In this document: piece after piece, positions 39,577 to 51,500 of the stretch
How the letters are laid out: each line of letters starts with the position of its first letter
Numbering within the stretch: position 1 is the first letter of the stretch
From: Lachnospiraceae bacterium M18-1
GTDB lineage: Bacteria > Bacillota > Clostridia > Lachnospirales > Lachnospiraceae
Reading direction: 5' to 3'
DNA length: 64,000 nucleotides
Assembly (NCBI GenBank): GCA_000403295.2
Contig: KE159609.1
Span: 252,142 to 316,141 of the forward strand
Made by a program: the position numbers and the translations under genes
Notes under the pieces: model-generated
The model's database searches: none
What the model saw: only the letters and a program-made list of their open reading frames with translations
What the model was told of the DNA's origin: nothing

Positions 39577-42159
39577 ATGGAACAGGAATATAAAGCAAGG
39601 GATAAAACAGTAACGAAGATGAGCCGGGATGGTCTGGTGGAGGAAAATCTGCAGAGTCAAGATTCAGTAAGGGTAAGCCGGAGGGAACTGGACAGTCTTA
39701 GTCTCCCCGGACAGGCTGCGGATTCGTTTGAGTTGCAGAAAGGGAAAACCTATGCCGGACGACAGAATAGCATGGAAAAAAGTCTCTCGGATACAAAAAA
39801 TCCAACGAAAGCAAAACAACGGAGGATGCAGACGGGACAGCGCAGGCAGTTATATGAAGCGCAGGAGGGAAATCTCCACACAGAACCAGCAGAAAATAAA
39901 CCGTCTGGATTATCCATGCAGTCCGGGCAGGAGAATGTTTCGGAGGACAGGGCGCAGATAACGCAGGATTTCGATATGGTAAGGGAAAGCGGTATTCCCG
40001 GTATGGAATCAGCCAGGGGACTGTCGGAGCATTCCTCACGCATGGGGAGTATCCGGGGGCATCCGTCCAAAGCGTGGCAGTATGCACAGGCGGCTGTGGA
40101 AACAAGCCATAGCCGGAAGAAAAAACTGGTGCAGGCACACTTTAGAAAAGAGAACGGCGGATTGTCAGCGAATGAGGGCGGTACAAAGGATTCTGAACAG
40201 AGGGATTTCTGTTTTCGGAAAAGACCGGAAGACACCGGAGAAACTTCGGATTCTGCCCGTGAGGGAATCCGAAAAAAGAGGAAACGGGAGCAGTTACAGA
40301 AAGAACAGAAAAAGCAGGCGTCCCGTCTTTCCTTTGATGACGGGGACGGCGGCATGGTGCGTGGCGCAGGGATTGTAAAGAAATCTGTGTCTGCGGCAAC
40401 CCATTCCGTGTCGGCTTATACACATGGGAAGGTGCATGAAGCAGAGCAGGAAAATTCAGCGGCGGAGGGCGCACACCGGGCGGAGATCATGGCGGAGCGT
40501 TCCCTCCGGTCTGCCATGCGAACGTCCAGGCGGATGGTGCAGCGCAGGCTTTCCAGGTGGCGGGAATCCCCGGCAGAAACAGGGGAAAAGAACCGTCTGC
40601 AATTTGAACCAATACAGGAAACGGCAAAAGAGACAGGGAAACAGGCAGCGGAAGCAGGGCAGGCAGAGAAAAAAGCCCGGAACCATTTTTTACAGAAGCT
40701 GCGGATCAAGAAATCCTATCAGGCGGCGAAGCGGGGAGAAAGTACAACGGCAGATGCAGTAAAAGTTACGCAGTCTGTGTTTGATAAAGTAAAAAGCACG
40801 GCAGCATCGGTCATAAAAAATAATAAAGGGATTTTAGGTGCAGCGGCAGTCTTCGGGCTGCTTTTTTTGATGTTCTCGGCAGGGCTTTCAAGCTGCAGCG
40901 CTATGATAGAGGGGGCATCGTCGAGCATTATCGGGACAACCTACCCCAGCACGGATGAAGATATTTATGATACGGAAAATGCGTATGCTGCGCTGGAGGC
41001 GGCATTAAACCGCCAGATCAACAACATGGAATCCACCCATCCGGGGTACGACGAATACTGGTATCAGGTAGACGAGATCACCCATAATCCTTACCATCTG
41101 ATTTCCTATTTTACTGCAAAATACGGGGAGTTTACTTACCGTCAGGTAAAAGATGAAGTGGAAGAAATCTTCCGGGAGCAGTACAGTTTGTATGTAGATG
41201 AAGTCAACGATACGGTAACAGAGACGAAAACCGTCCGTGTCGGGGAATCCCTGGGGCAGGTGGTCACAAGCGGCTACTGTAACTGTTCTATCTGCTGTGG
41301 GCAGTGGGCGGGTGGGGCAACGGCCAGCGGCGCTTACCCCACAGCAAACCATACGATAGCGGTGGATGCGTCTAACCCGTTCGTGCCAATGGGGACAAAG
41401 GTTGTTATGAACGGTGTGGAGTATGTGGTGGAGGATACCGGGGCATTTGCCCGTTATGGGGTACAGTTTGACGTTTATTATGACAGCCATGCGGCTGCAT
41501 CTGCCCACGGGCATAAAACATGGGAAGCGTTTATTGCGGATGATAACGGAGATCAGGAAGTGGAAGTGACAACGACGGAAGTTGTCAACCGCCTTGAAGT
41601 GCAGCTGACGAACCATGACCTGGACACAGTGCTGCGCAGCCGGATGGATGCTGATGAAGAAAAACGCTATGACTTATATAACACCACTTACGGCAACCGG
41701 AATTACCTGTTTGACGTAGGAAGCCTGCCGGGAGGTGCGGATGGATTTGGGTATGAGATCCCGTCAGAGGCATTGTCCGATGAAAAATTCGCAAAAATGA
41801 TCCGGGAAGCGGAAAAATATCTGGGAAGGCCTTATGTGTGGGGCGGCGCTTCACCGAGTACCGGTTTTGACTGTTCCGGTTTTGTGAGCTGGGTCATCAA
41901 TAACTGTGGAAATGGATGGAATGTAGGCAGGCAGACGGCGGAAGGATTAAGGGGATGCTGCGCTTATGTTTCTCCTGCAGAAGCGAAGCCGGGAGATTTG
42001 GTCTTCTTCCAGAATACCTATCCGACATCCGGTGCAAGCCACGTGGGGATTTATGTAGGCAATAACATGATGATACACTGCGGCGACCCAATCCAATATA
42101 CGAACGTAAGTTCGCAATATTGGAAGCAACATCTGCTCGGATTCGGGAGACTGCCGTAA
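39577..42159 (+). CDS. Peptidoglycan hydrolase with 3D and NlpC/P60 domains
   Basis: Opens the cell wall for the secretion channel. The 860-residue protein has a long basic, repetitive cytoplasmic N-terminus (about 1-410), a membrane segment (G-I-L-G-A-A-A-V-F-G-L-L-F-L-M-F, about 418-440), a helical stalk and a 3D domain (Y-C-N-C-S-I-C-C ... D-V-Y-Y-D-S-H) with conserved Asp residues. The C-terminal NlpC/P60 peptidase has the catalytic Cys in D-C-S-G-F and His in A-S-H-V-G. The start is ATG 39577; the frame before it crosses the palindrome. It corresponds to the Tn916 Orf14-type hydrolase in position and role. Confidence 0.9.
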   Translation: MEQEYKARDKTVTKMSRDGLVEENLQSQDSVRVSRRELDSLSLPGQAADSFELQKGKTYAGRQNSMEKSLSDTKNPTKAKQRRMQTGQRRQLYEAQEGNLHTEPAENKPSGLSMQSGQENVSEDRAQITQDFDMVRESGIPGMESARGLSEHSSRMGSIRGHPSKAWQYAQAAVETSHSRKKKLVQAHFRKENGGLSANEGGTKDSEQRDFCFRKRPEDTGETSDSAREGIRKKRKREQLQKEQKKQASRLSFDDGDGGMVRGAGIVKKSVSAATHSVSAYTHGKVHEAEQENSAAEGAHRAEIMAERSLRSAMRTSRRMVQRRLSRWRESPAETGEKNRLQFEPIQETAKETGKQAAEAGQAEKKARNHFLQKLRIKKSYQAAKRGESTTADAVKVTQSVFDKVKSTAASVIKNNKGILGAAAVFGLLFLMFSAGLSSCSAMIEGASSSIIGTTYPSTDEDIYDTENAYAALEAALNRQINNMESTHPGYDEYWYQVDEITHNPYHLISYFTAKYGEFTYRQVKDEVEEIFREQYSLYVDEVNDTVTETKTVRVGESLGQVVTSGYCNCSICCGQWAGGATASGAYPTANHTIAVDASNPFVPMGTKVVMNGVEYVVEDTGAFARYGVQFDVYYDSHAAASAHGHKTWEAFIADDNGDQEVEVTTTEVVNRLEVQLTNHDLDTVLRSRMDADEEKRYDLYNTTYGNRNYLFDVGSLPGGADGFGYEIPSEALSDEKFAKMIREAEKYLGRPYVWGGASPSTGFDCSGFVSWVINNCGNGWNVGRQTAEGLRGCCAYVSPAEAKPGDLVFFQNTYPTSGASHVGIYVGNNMMIHCGDPIQYTNVSSQYWKQHLLGFGRLP

Positions 42160-42227
42160 AAACGCTATTTTGGAGTGACAATAAAGTTTGATAATTTTGA
42201 AATCAACGGAGAAATGAGGTGGTAACT

Positions 42228-42599
42228 ATGAACCGGAAACTGCACCGGGTATTAGATGAAATCCAGAAAACGGAAGAAAAGATTGCCGTATGGCAGGAGC
42301 ATTTAGGGGAGCTGAATGTCCAGAAAGAAATGTTAGAGGATGCGGAGATCATAAAAAGCATCCGTTCCATGAGGCTTGGAAGCCGGGAATTACTGGAAGT
42401 CCTGGAGGGCGTACAGGCCGGGACGATCCTGCTTTCAAACCATGAAACGGAGGAAGAACCGGAACAGAATGAAAGCAGGGAGTTTATGGAACCGGAACAT
42501 ACAGAGAATGACGGTACAGCAGAGCTGGCCGCAGGAAATGGGATGCCGCAGGGCATGGAATCAGAAAGAGAGGATTTGGAAAATGAAAGAGAAAATTAA
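42228..42599 (+). CDS. DUF4315-family protein
   Basis: A 123-residue coiled-coil protein (N-R-K-L-H-R-V-L-D-E-I-Q-K-T-E-E-K-I-A ... L-N-V-Q-K-E-M-L-E-D-A-E-I) with an acidic, Glu-rich tail. This is the DUF4315 type found between the hydrolase and TopB in Tn1549-like elements. The start is ATG 42228 with GAGGTGG; GTG 42219 overlaps that site. It overlaps the next gene by 17 bases. The role in conjugation is not known. Confidence 0.8.
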   Translation: MNRKLHRVLDEIQKTEEKIAVWQEHLGELNVQKEMLEDAEIIKSIRSMRLGSRELLEVLEGVQAGTILLSNHETEEEPEQNESREFMEPEHTENDGTAELAAGNGMPQGMESEREDLENEREN

Positions 42600-43350
42600 A
42601 AAGTATCTTATGGTGTTTGTAATGGTCGCAGGCATGTTTTTATCTGCAGCGATGCCTGCGTTTGCATATACCGGAAATACGGATCAGGAAACGGGTGCGG
42701 CGGATGCAGGCGTAGGAACCGTTACCGGGACTATTAGCACAGAAACAGAACATACAGAGGATGCGCCTGTTACGGAGGAAGCGTCCGATTCGGAAGATGG
42801 ATCAGAGGAAGAAGAAACGCCGGGCAGGGTAAACGGAACGACTTTTTCCGTTCCGGGAAACGGGGAGTTGGTGGATGATCTGCCGGAGGATGAATCAAAG
42901 CAGTTCCTGACCATCCAGACAAAGAACGGCAATACCTTTTTTATGGTATTAGACCGCTCCAATAATACGGAGAATGTTTATATGCTGTCTATGATCGATG
43001 AAAATGACCTGGCAGAGTTTATCGGTGACGGCGGGGAGCAGAAAGAGAAGGAACAGGTGCAGCCCTCGGTAGTGATTCCGGAGACGGAAAATCCGTCTGT
43101 ATCTACGGAACAGGAAACAGAGACGAAAGATGCGCCGGAGGACGAAGAAAAGAAAGGCGGCATGAGTACCGGCACGTTGCTTGCTGTTGTTCTGCTCCTG
43201 GCAGGTGGCATCGGCGGTTTTTACTATTTTAAGGTATGGAAGCCGAAACAGGATGAGGATGAATCTGATGAGGAAGGCATGGAGTTTTATGACGGCGGTG
43301 CATATATCAATGAAGAGCAGGATGATTCTGACGAAGAGGAGGACGAATGA
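42583..43350 (+). CDS. DUF4366-family membrane-anchored surface protein
   Basis: A 255-residue protein with a signal peptide (residues 1-28, M-V-F-V-M-V-A-G-M-F-L-S-A-A-M-P-A-F-A), a Glu/Thr/Ser-rich extracellular part with a compact domain F-L-T-I-Q-T-K-N-G-N-T-F-F-M-V-L-D-R, a membrane segment (T-L-L-A-V-V-L-L-L-A-G-G-I-G-G-F) and a very acidic cytoplasmic tail. The start is ATG 42583, inside the end of the DUF4315 gene. It overlaps topB by four bases. Probably an accessory of the conjugation machinery. Confidence 0.82.
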   Translation: MKEKIKKYLMVFVMVAGMFLSAAMPAFAYTGNTDQETGAADAGVGTVTGTISTETEHTEDAPVTEEASDSEDGSEEEETPGRVNGTTFSVPGNGELVDDLPEDESKQFLTIQTKNGNTFFMVLDRSNNTENVYMLSMIDENDLAEFIGDGGEQKEKEQVQPSVVIPETENPSVSTEQETETKDAPEDEEKKGGMSTGTLLAVVLLLAGGIGGFYYFKVWKPKQDEDESDEEGMEFYDGGAYINEEQDDSDEEEDE

Positions 43351-45449
43351 TGTATTTAGTGATTGCGGAAAAACCCAGTGTCTCGCAGACGTTGGCGAAG
43401 ATTCTTTCAGCCGGGGAGCGTGAAGACGGGTATTTCAAAGGGAAAGACTGTATCGTGAGCTGGTGCCTGGGGCATCTGGCGGAGTACGTTTCACCGGAGG
43501 CTTATGATTCCAGATATGAAAAATGGCAGTTTTCGGATCTGCCTATTTTCCCGGAGGACTGGCGGCTTGCGGTGGCAAAGGATAAGAAAGCGCAGTTTGC
43601 CGTCCTGAAAAAGCTGCTGAACCGTAAGGATTTGGATTATGTGGTCAATGCCTGTGATGCCGGGAGGGAAGGGGAATTGATCTTCAAGCGTGTATATGAC
43701 ATGTCCGGCAGCAAAATCCCGGTAAAGCGGTTATGGATCAGCTCGATGGAGGACCGTGCGATCCGGGAAGGGTTTGCCAATCTGCGAGACGGCAGGGAGT
43801 ATGCAGACCTTTGTGAAGCCGCCGTATGCAGGGCGAAGGCAGACTGGCTGATCGGTATGAACGCAACCAGGGCGTTTACCACAAAATATTATAAGCGCCT
43901 TACCGTGGGGCGTGTCCAGACACCGACGCTGGCTATGCTTGTGGAGCGGCAGGATGCGATTGACGGATTTGTAAAGGAAGCCTATTACAAGGTAACGGTT
44001 GAGGGAGGTGGGATTTGTGCCGTATCGGAGAATATCAGCAAAGAAGCCGACAGTCTCGCCCTTGCGGAACAGTGCAGCGAGAAGTATGCGGTGGTTTCTT
44101 CCATAAAAAAAATCCGGAAGAAAAATAAACCGCCGAAGCTCTATGACCTTACTACCCTGCAGAGGGAGGCGAACCGTTTCTTCGGATATACCGCACAGGA
44201 GACATTGAAAGAATTGCAGGCATTGTATGAAGCAAGGCTTGTCACCTATCCCCGGACGGACAGCCAGTACATTACGGCGGATATGGAGCAGACGGCTGTG
44301 GAGCTGTTGGAATTATTGCCGGAGATGCTGCCATTCCTGCAAAAGGAATCTGTTGGGAGAAATATAGGACGTATCATTAACAATGACAAGGTTAGTGACC
44401 ATCATGCATTGCTGCCTACCAAGGAGGCTGTAAAGCAGGATTTTGAAGAATTGTCTGAAAAACAGCGGAATATCTTCTGGCTGATCGGGCAGAGGCTGGC
44501 GCAGGCCGTATCGGAGGAATGTGTTTCTGAGGATGCGGTGGTGACTCTGCTCTGTGAGGGGCATGAGTTTGTTGCGAAAGGAAAAGCCATTATCCAATCA
44601 GGATATAAAGAGGTTGAAAATGCGTTCCGTCATGCGGTGCAGAAAGGAAAACCAGCAGGCCAGGATCAGACAGAAGATACGCTTTCTATTCCGGAAGGAC
44701 TATGTGAGGGAATGGAGATTTCAGAAGTTACGGCAGAAAGCAGCAGGCATTTCACTTCCCCGCCGAAAGCATACAGCGAAGATACTTTACTCGCTGCAAT
44801 GGAGCGGGCAGGCAAAGAAGAATTTGAGGATGATACAGAGAAAAAAGGGCTTGGAACCCCGGCAACCAGAGCGTCCATCATAGAAAAGCTGGTTTCTTCC
44901 GGGTATGCGAAACGGAGCGGGAAGCAGATCATCCCCACTGCAGACGGAAAAGCACTGATCGCTGTTCTTCCAGAATATTTAAAATCCGCCGCTATGACTG
45001 CGGAATGGGAGAACCGCCTGCTTCTGATGGAAAAAGGGCAGACAGGCAGCGCTGAATTTCTGCAGGGGATTACAGACCTGATAGAAAAAATGTTGAAGGA
45101 GTGCAGCGGAATATCCGGGGAAGAACAGCAGCGTTTTAACCGGAGAGAAGAAATCGGTGTCTGCCCGGTATGCGGAAATCCTGTATATGAAGGGAAGAAA
45201 AATTTTTACTGTGGGAGCCGGGAGTGTTCCTTTTCCCTATGGAAAGAGAACCGTTATCTGGCCAGTATGAAAAAACTGGTTGATAAAAAGATGGCGGCAG
45301 ACCTGCTAAAGAAAGGGCGTACCCATGTGAATGATCTGTATTCGCAGAGAACGGGGAAAATCTTTGCGGCGGATCTGTTAATAGCAGTAGAGGATGGACG
45401 TGCCAGCTTCAGTCTGGAATTTCCAAAGAAAAAAGGTAAGGGAAAATAG
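43347..45449 (+). CDS. topB: DNA topoisomerase III (type IA)
   Basis: Resolves single-stranded DNA intermediates during element transfer. The 700-residue protein has the Toprim start V-I-A-E-K-P-S-V, D-A-G-R-E-G-E near residue 104, the active-site Tyr in V-T-Y-P-R-T-D-S-Q-Y, the K-G-L-G-T-P-A-T-R-A box and a C-terminal zinc ribbon (C-P-V-C-G ... C-G-S-R-E-C). The start could be ATG 43347 or 43350; the first overlaps the previous stop. It is the plasmid-type TopB of conjugative elements and looks complete. Confidence 0.93.
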   Translation: MMYLVIAEKPSVSQTLAKILSAGEREDGYFKGKDCIVSWCLGHLAEYVSPEAYDSRYEKWQFSDLPIFPEDWRLAVAKDKKAQFAVLKKLLNRKDLDYVVNACDAGREGELIFKRVYDMSGSKIPVKRLWISSMEDRAIREGFANLRDGREYADLCEAAVCRAKADWLIGMNATRAFTTKYYKRLTVGRVQTPTLAMLVERQDAIDGFVKEAYYKVTVEGGGICAVSENISKEADSLALAEQCSEKYAVVSSIKKIRKKNKPPKLYDLTTLQREANRFFGYTAQETLKELQALYEARLVTYPRTDSQYITADMEQTAVELLELLPEMLPFLQKESVGRNIGRIINNDKVSDHHALLPTKEAVKQDFEELSEKQRNIFWLIGQRLAQAVSEECVSEDAVVTLLCEGHEFVAKGKAIIQSGYKEVENAFRHAVQKGKPAGQDQTEDTLSIPEGLCEGMEISEVTAESSRHFTSPPKAYSEDTLLAAMERAGKEEFEDDTEKKGLGTPATRASIIEKLVSSGYAKRSGKQIIPTADGKALIAVLPEYLKSAAMTAEWENRLLLMEKGQTGSAEFLQGITDLIEKMLKECSGISGEEQQRFNRREEIGVCPVCGNPVYEGKKNFYCGSRECSFSLWKENRYLASMKKLVDKKMAADLLKKGRTHVNDLYSQRTGKIFAADLLIAVEDGRASFSLEFPKKKGKGK

Positions 45450-45520
45450 AAAAATAAGAAAATAGTCTGTTTCTGGCAGAGTTTTTTCTGCCAGGGACAG
45501 GATTTTATGGAGGGTAATAT

Positions 45521-48500
45521 ATGGCAATGATTAATGAAATCCGTGGGCTTGCGGATTTTAAGGCAAAGGAAATCACCAGTTCCCCGCGGGACTGGATGAA
45601 ATATCTGGATACGGCGGCGAAGCTGTACCGCTATTCGTTTTCCGATACGCTCCTGATCCATGCGCAGCGCCCGGATGCGACGGCCTGTGCGTCGCTGGAG
45701 CTGTGGAATGAAAAGATGAACCGGTGGGTAAACCGTGGGGCGAAGGGGATCGCACTGATTGACGATACCGGGCCGAGACGGAGATTACGGTATGTATTTG
45801 ACATATCCGACACGCATCTGGGGAGGGGCGGCAGGACGCCGAACCTCTGGCGGATGGAGGACGTACAGAAAGAAGCGGTGCTTGACCATCTGGCGGATGC
45901 TTATGGGTTATCGGAGAGCGACGCTTCCAGTCTGCCCGCCGCACTGTCCGCAATCGCTTACCAGATGACGGAAGAAAACCTGGAAGAAGCAATGGACGGG
46001 CTTTTATATGAAATGGAAGGGACATTTCTGGAGGGGCTGGATGCGGATACCATCCGGGTAGAGTTTCGGAGGCTCTTGATGAACAGCGCATTTTATGCAT
46101 TGTCTGTCCGTTGCGGGGCTGACCCGATGGAATTCCTGGAGGAAGAAGATTTTTCCGGGATTACCGATTACAATGCTCTGTCTGTGCTGACGTTTCTTGG
46201 GAACGCCACGAGCCAGCTTGTGGAGCCGGTGCTTGTGGATATTGGGCGGACGGTGCGCAGGATTTTAATAGAAGAATCCCAGAAAGCGGTTGCAAAAGAA
46301 ACGGATATCGGTTATAATAAATTTAACACTTTAAAGCGCGAAAGCGAAGAAAGAGAAGGAGGAAATGAAAATGGAGCTGACTTACCACCGCAAAGGGGAC
46401 TACCTGTTTCCGAACCTGACCATAGAGGAACCGGAAGTGACAATCGGGAAATACGGGATGCTGCGCCGGACCTATCTGAAGGAGAACCGGAAGGGCTGGT
46501 ATCAGAGCATGATGCTGACAGGGAAACTGGACAGCCATCTGCTGGAGATCGAGAAAGCGGCTACGGAGAGAATGGAAGTATTGATGAAAGGGCTGCTTCA
46601 GAAATACCCGGCCCCGGACAAGGAGAAAGACCAGATGGCGTGGGCGGCGCATATGAATGGGTTGACGGCAATGGCGGAAGAGAGCATCTTGAAGGAATTG
46701 GTGTACAGTTAAATGAAGAAACAACAGAACAGGATTTGAGTGAAGCAGAGGAAGAGACAGCCTCTGCTTTATCTTTGCCCGATCTGCCGACGGTGGAGCA
46801 GCAGAAACGTGGGATTGAGGAACGGATGCAGGCGCTGTATGCCGGGGAGATTGCGATCCCTGCGGATGTGGTGGATGAGGTGCTGCGGGGCGGCGGCAAC
46901 AGGAATGGGAGCCAGCTACGCATCATTTATAATTTTATGATCGACCAGACGCCGGAAGAATACACGGAGTTTGTCCGCAGGGAATACGGCAGGGGCGGGA
47001 TCGGCCTGACCATCCGTGGAACGGAATACTCTGTCTGGTATGACGAGCTGGGGATGCAGATTGCAGTCGGACATACGGTGACAGACCGGATTCTGGATAA
47101 GGCTTTCCTGTCATGGGAGGATGTGAGCGGGCGTATCCACCAGTTATTAAAACAGGGAGAGTATGCGCCGCAGGTCGTACTGGATGCCGCAAGGGAGAAC
47201 GCACTGGAAGAACATGCGAACGCTTTGGCGTTTATGGAGCATGATATGGAGGATGGCGTTGCGGAGCTTGTATTTGAAGATAGGTCAGTTTTCCGGGGCG
47301 GCTTTCCGGAGACAGTGGAAAGATTAAAGGGGCTGATCGCACAGCCGGAATACCTGTCAGAATTGTTGGAGCGTCTGGAAGGACTGAACGAAGCATATGA
47401 GGAAGATCCGTCAATCATGCGGTTTAAATATTATAACCCGACGAAAGTATTGGAGCAGTTTCAAAAGTTTGCGAAGGAAGCCGTGCCATTTCAGGCGAGG
47501 GAAGGATTTGCATGGGAAGAACATCCGGTATTTATTACGGAAGATGAGATTGATGCGTTTTTGCAGGGCGGCGGCGCATATTCTGACGGGCGGCTGTCTA
47601 CTTATGCATTTTTTATTCAGGACAGGAGCGATAAAGAAAAAACGGATTTCATAAAGAACAGCTATGGAATCGGCGGGTGCAGCCATGCGCTGTCCGGCGC
47701 TGACAATTCCCATGCGGATTACAGTGGGAAAGGGCTGAAGCTGGCAAGGGGAAGCTATGGAAGCCCGGATACGGAAGTCCTGCTGAAATGGCCGAAGGTG
47801 GCAAAACGTGTAGCGTTTCTAATTCAGAATGACAATTATTTAAAACCGTCTGATTATTCCCGTATGCCTGATTATGAGCGGGAAGTCATGGCAGGCTGGG
47901 TGGTTCATTTTTATCACCATCTCCCGAACCATATCATGCGCCCATGGGAAGGGAATCCGGATATGTTTACCCATCGGGATGATGTGGTGAGCCTGCTCCG
48001 TAATCCGGATGGGCAGGAAGGTCTGCTGCGGCATATGGATGAAGCAATCGCTGAACTTCCGCTGGATTTTGAGGATTACGAAGAAAGAGTACAGATCCTT
48101 ACGGATCTGCATGGATATGTGGAGGGGACATACACAATCTTCCCGAAAAAGAAAAAGGAAGAAATCCGGATTGAGAATGGCGGGCAGCTTTCGATTTTTG
48201 ATTTTATGAAAACTTCTGCGGCAGAGACAGAAACTCAGGCTAAGGAAAGTGATAAAGACATACCAGAATCACAAAAACTATACAGCCGTAATGTTGGAGA
48301 ATTTGTTTATCTTTATGATGATGCTTTGTGTATAGTGGAACGAACAGACGACCAAAATGTGTATTTATTGGATACAGAGCGGCGTAGTATTAGAGAAAGG
48401 ATAGTATCACAAAAAGAGTATGATGAAATGCTTGCGGAAACGCCGCTCAATAACCATCTTCGGGCGGGAAATCCTCCATTGCAAAAAGATTCCCGGTGCA

Positions 48501-51500
48501 TTTATAAGGAGTGTCTCTATACAGCGTTTTCCATTTTCCGTGAAAGTAAAGAATATGAACTGATTCATTCAGGGGAAATGGGAGATGAAACAGGTCTTGC
48601 GGTTATCCAGAGGAAATTGGATCGTCTAATGGCGAAGAATCGAGAAAACGCTCCAGTTATGGCGGAAGCTTATGATAATTGGGAGAACTTCAGGAACTGG
48701 ATGGCAGAGGATATATTTCAGTGGACATACAATGATTTTAATGTGATCAGGAAGGACAGTGTATTCCTGCATAGGCTTGACTCGAAACTACCAGAGTGGG
48801 CAAAAGGCATGGTAATAGAGGCAGAATTTCAGAAGATTATGACGGATTCTCCGAAAGCACAAGAAACGGTAAAAGGTACTGCGCTTATATTTGAATATCA
48901 TGGTTTTCATTTTGAAGCTGCAGGATATTTGCCGGCGGGTTCAGAGATGCATGAGATAATGGGAAATACGGTATCGAAGAATGAGCTGGGCATGTCAGAC
49001 TATGAAGATGGAAAACTTCCATATTCGTATGGTAGCTTTTATGAAGCAAGCACAGCAAAAACGGCAGATGTTTTCCGATGTATAGAAACAGGAAAATATT
49101 ATCTTCCCGGAGAGCATGAATTGCTTGAATATGTCGGTGAATTTGTTCCGTATTTGCAAAAAGAAACAGAGATTTCAGAACCGGAGGAATCAAAACCAGG
49201 GGAAGAAAAGGCAGAAAAACCAATAGCAGAAGAACCTCCGAAAGAGGAAACAAAGCCGGAAGAACTTACGGAAGAGGAACCGGATCAAACTGTGCCGACA
49301 CAGGATGATACGGAGAGTACAGAACCGGAATCTTTGCAGGAGAAACAGGAAGCAGAGGAAGAATCCCTGATTGAAAACCGACTGTTTCTGGCAATGGAGG
49401 AAGCAGACGTATATCTGGAGGATTTTTCGCCGGAGCAGGTGGATGTCATTTATGAAGCGGCAGAAAAAGGTTTGAACCTTGTGCCGATGCTGAACCCGGA
49501 GTTTTCGCCGGAGCAGATGCAGCTGATCGCTGACGTGATAGAGCGCATGGCGGCGAATGAGCAGGCGGTGTTTGGGAATGAGATCAATCCGATCACAAAC
49601 CATGTAATGAATCCGGAAGAAATCAACAACATCCGGAAAGAACGACGGCTTCCCTTAGAGCCTGCTCAGACAGATGGATTTGGCGGGATTGAGCGACCAG
49701 ATAACGTGCAGCCTGTTCCGGGGCGGCAGGCAGGGCAGAGAGATATAGCAGGTGAGCCGATACAGCAGTCAGCCGGACAGGAAAGAATCAATTTCCATAT
49801 CACCGATGATGATTTAGGCGCAGGCGGGCCGAAGCAGAAATTTCGTGCCAACATGGATGCAGTCTTATTATTGAAAGAACTGGAAGCTGAAAACCGCCTT
49901 GCCACACCGGAAGAACAGGAGACTTTATCACGGTTCGTCGGATGGGGCGGAATCCCTGCGGCGTTTGATGAAAAAAATGAAGCATGGGCGGCGGAGTATG
50001 CGGAGCTTAGGCAGGCGCTGACACCAGAGGAATACCGGGAGGCAAGGGCATCAACCCTGAATGCGTTTTACACTTCCCCCACTGTCATCAAGGCAATGTA
50101 TGAAGCGTTGGGGAACATGGGGTTACAGCAGGGCAATGTATTGGAACCGTCCTGCGGGATCGGGAACTTCATGGGGCTTCTCCCGGATACAATGGACGGG
50201 TTGAAGATGTACGGTGTGGAGCTGGACGGCATATCGGGGAAGATTGCGAAGCAGCTCTACCAGAAGAACCATATTTCCGTGCAGGGATTTGAAACGGCAG
50301 AGTACCCGGACAGCTTTTTTGACTGTGTGATTGGAAATGTACCGTTCGGCGCTTATAAGGTAGCGGACCGGAAGTATGACCGCTATAATTTTATGATCCA
50401 TGATTATTTTATAGCGAAATCCCTTGACCTGGTACGTCCGGGCGGCGTAGTTGCGGTGGTGACATCCAGCGGGACGATGGACAAACAGAACCCGAACGTG
50501 CGCCAGTATATCGCCAACCGTGCAGACCTGCTTGGTGCAGTCCGTCTCCCCAACAATGCGTTCCAGAAGAACGCCGGGACAAACGTGGTGGCGGATATTT
50601 TATTTTTCCAAAAGCGTGACCGTGCATCCATAGAGCAGCCGGATTGGGTGGAGCTTGGGACAACGGCGGAGGGATATTCCGTCAATTCCTATTTTGCGGA
50701 GCATCCGGAAATGGTGTTAGGGGAATTTACTACGGAAAGCACACAGTATGGGAAGCAGGAAGTAACGGTGAAGCCTGCCCAGGGGGCAGTCCTCTCCGAA
50801 CAGTTGAAAGAAGCGGTTGGCCATATCCGGGGAACCATTACGGAGATAGAGATAGAAGATTCGGAATTAGAGGAAGTGGATACGTCTATCCTTGCCGATC
50901 CGTCTGTTAAAAATTTCAGTTTTGCCAACGTAGACGGGAAAGTATATTACCGGGAAAATTCCCGGATGAACTTAATGGAGCTTCCGAAAATGACGACGGA
51001 GCGTGTGCTTGGAATGATTGAGCTTCGGAACCTGACGCAGGAGCTTTTGCAGTGCCAGATGGAGGACGGCAGCGATGCGGAAGTAGCCGTGCTGCAGCAG
51101 AAGCTGAATACGCAGTATGACCGCTTTACCGCACAGTATGGACTAATCAGCAGTAACGCCAACCGGAGGGCATTTTCCCAGGACAGCAGCTATTGCCTGT
51201 TAGCGTCTTTGGAATTGGTAGACGAGGAAGGAAACCTGAAACGGAAAGCGGATATTTTTACAAAGCGCACCATCCGGAAGGCAGTGCCGGTGACAAGCGT
51301 GGATACCGCCAGTGAAGCCCTTGCTGTTTCCATCGGGGAGCAGGCAAAGGTGGATGTGCCGTTTATGGCGGAATTGTCTGGAAAGACGGAGGATGAAGTT
51401 ACAGAGGAACTGGCGGGGGTAATCTTTAAGAATCCACTGACAGATCGGTGGGAAGCGTCGGATGAATACTTATCCGGCAATGTCAGGGAGAAGCTGGAGG

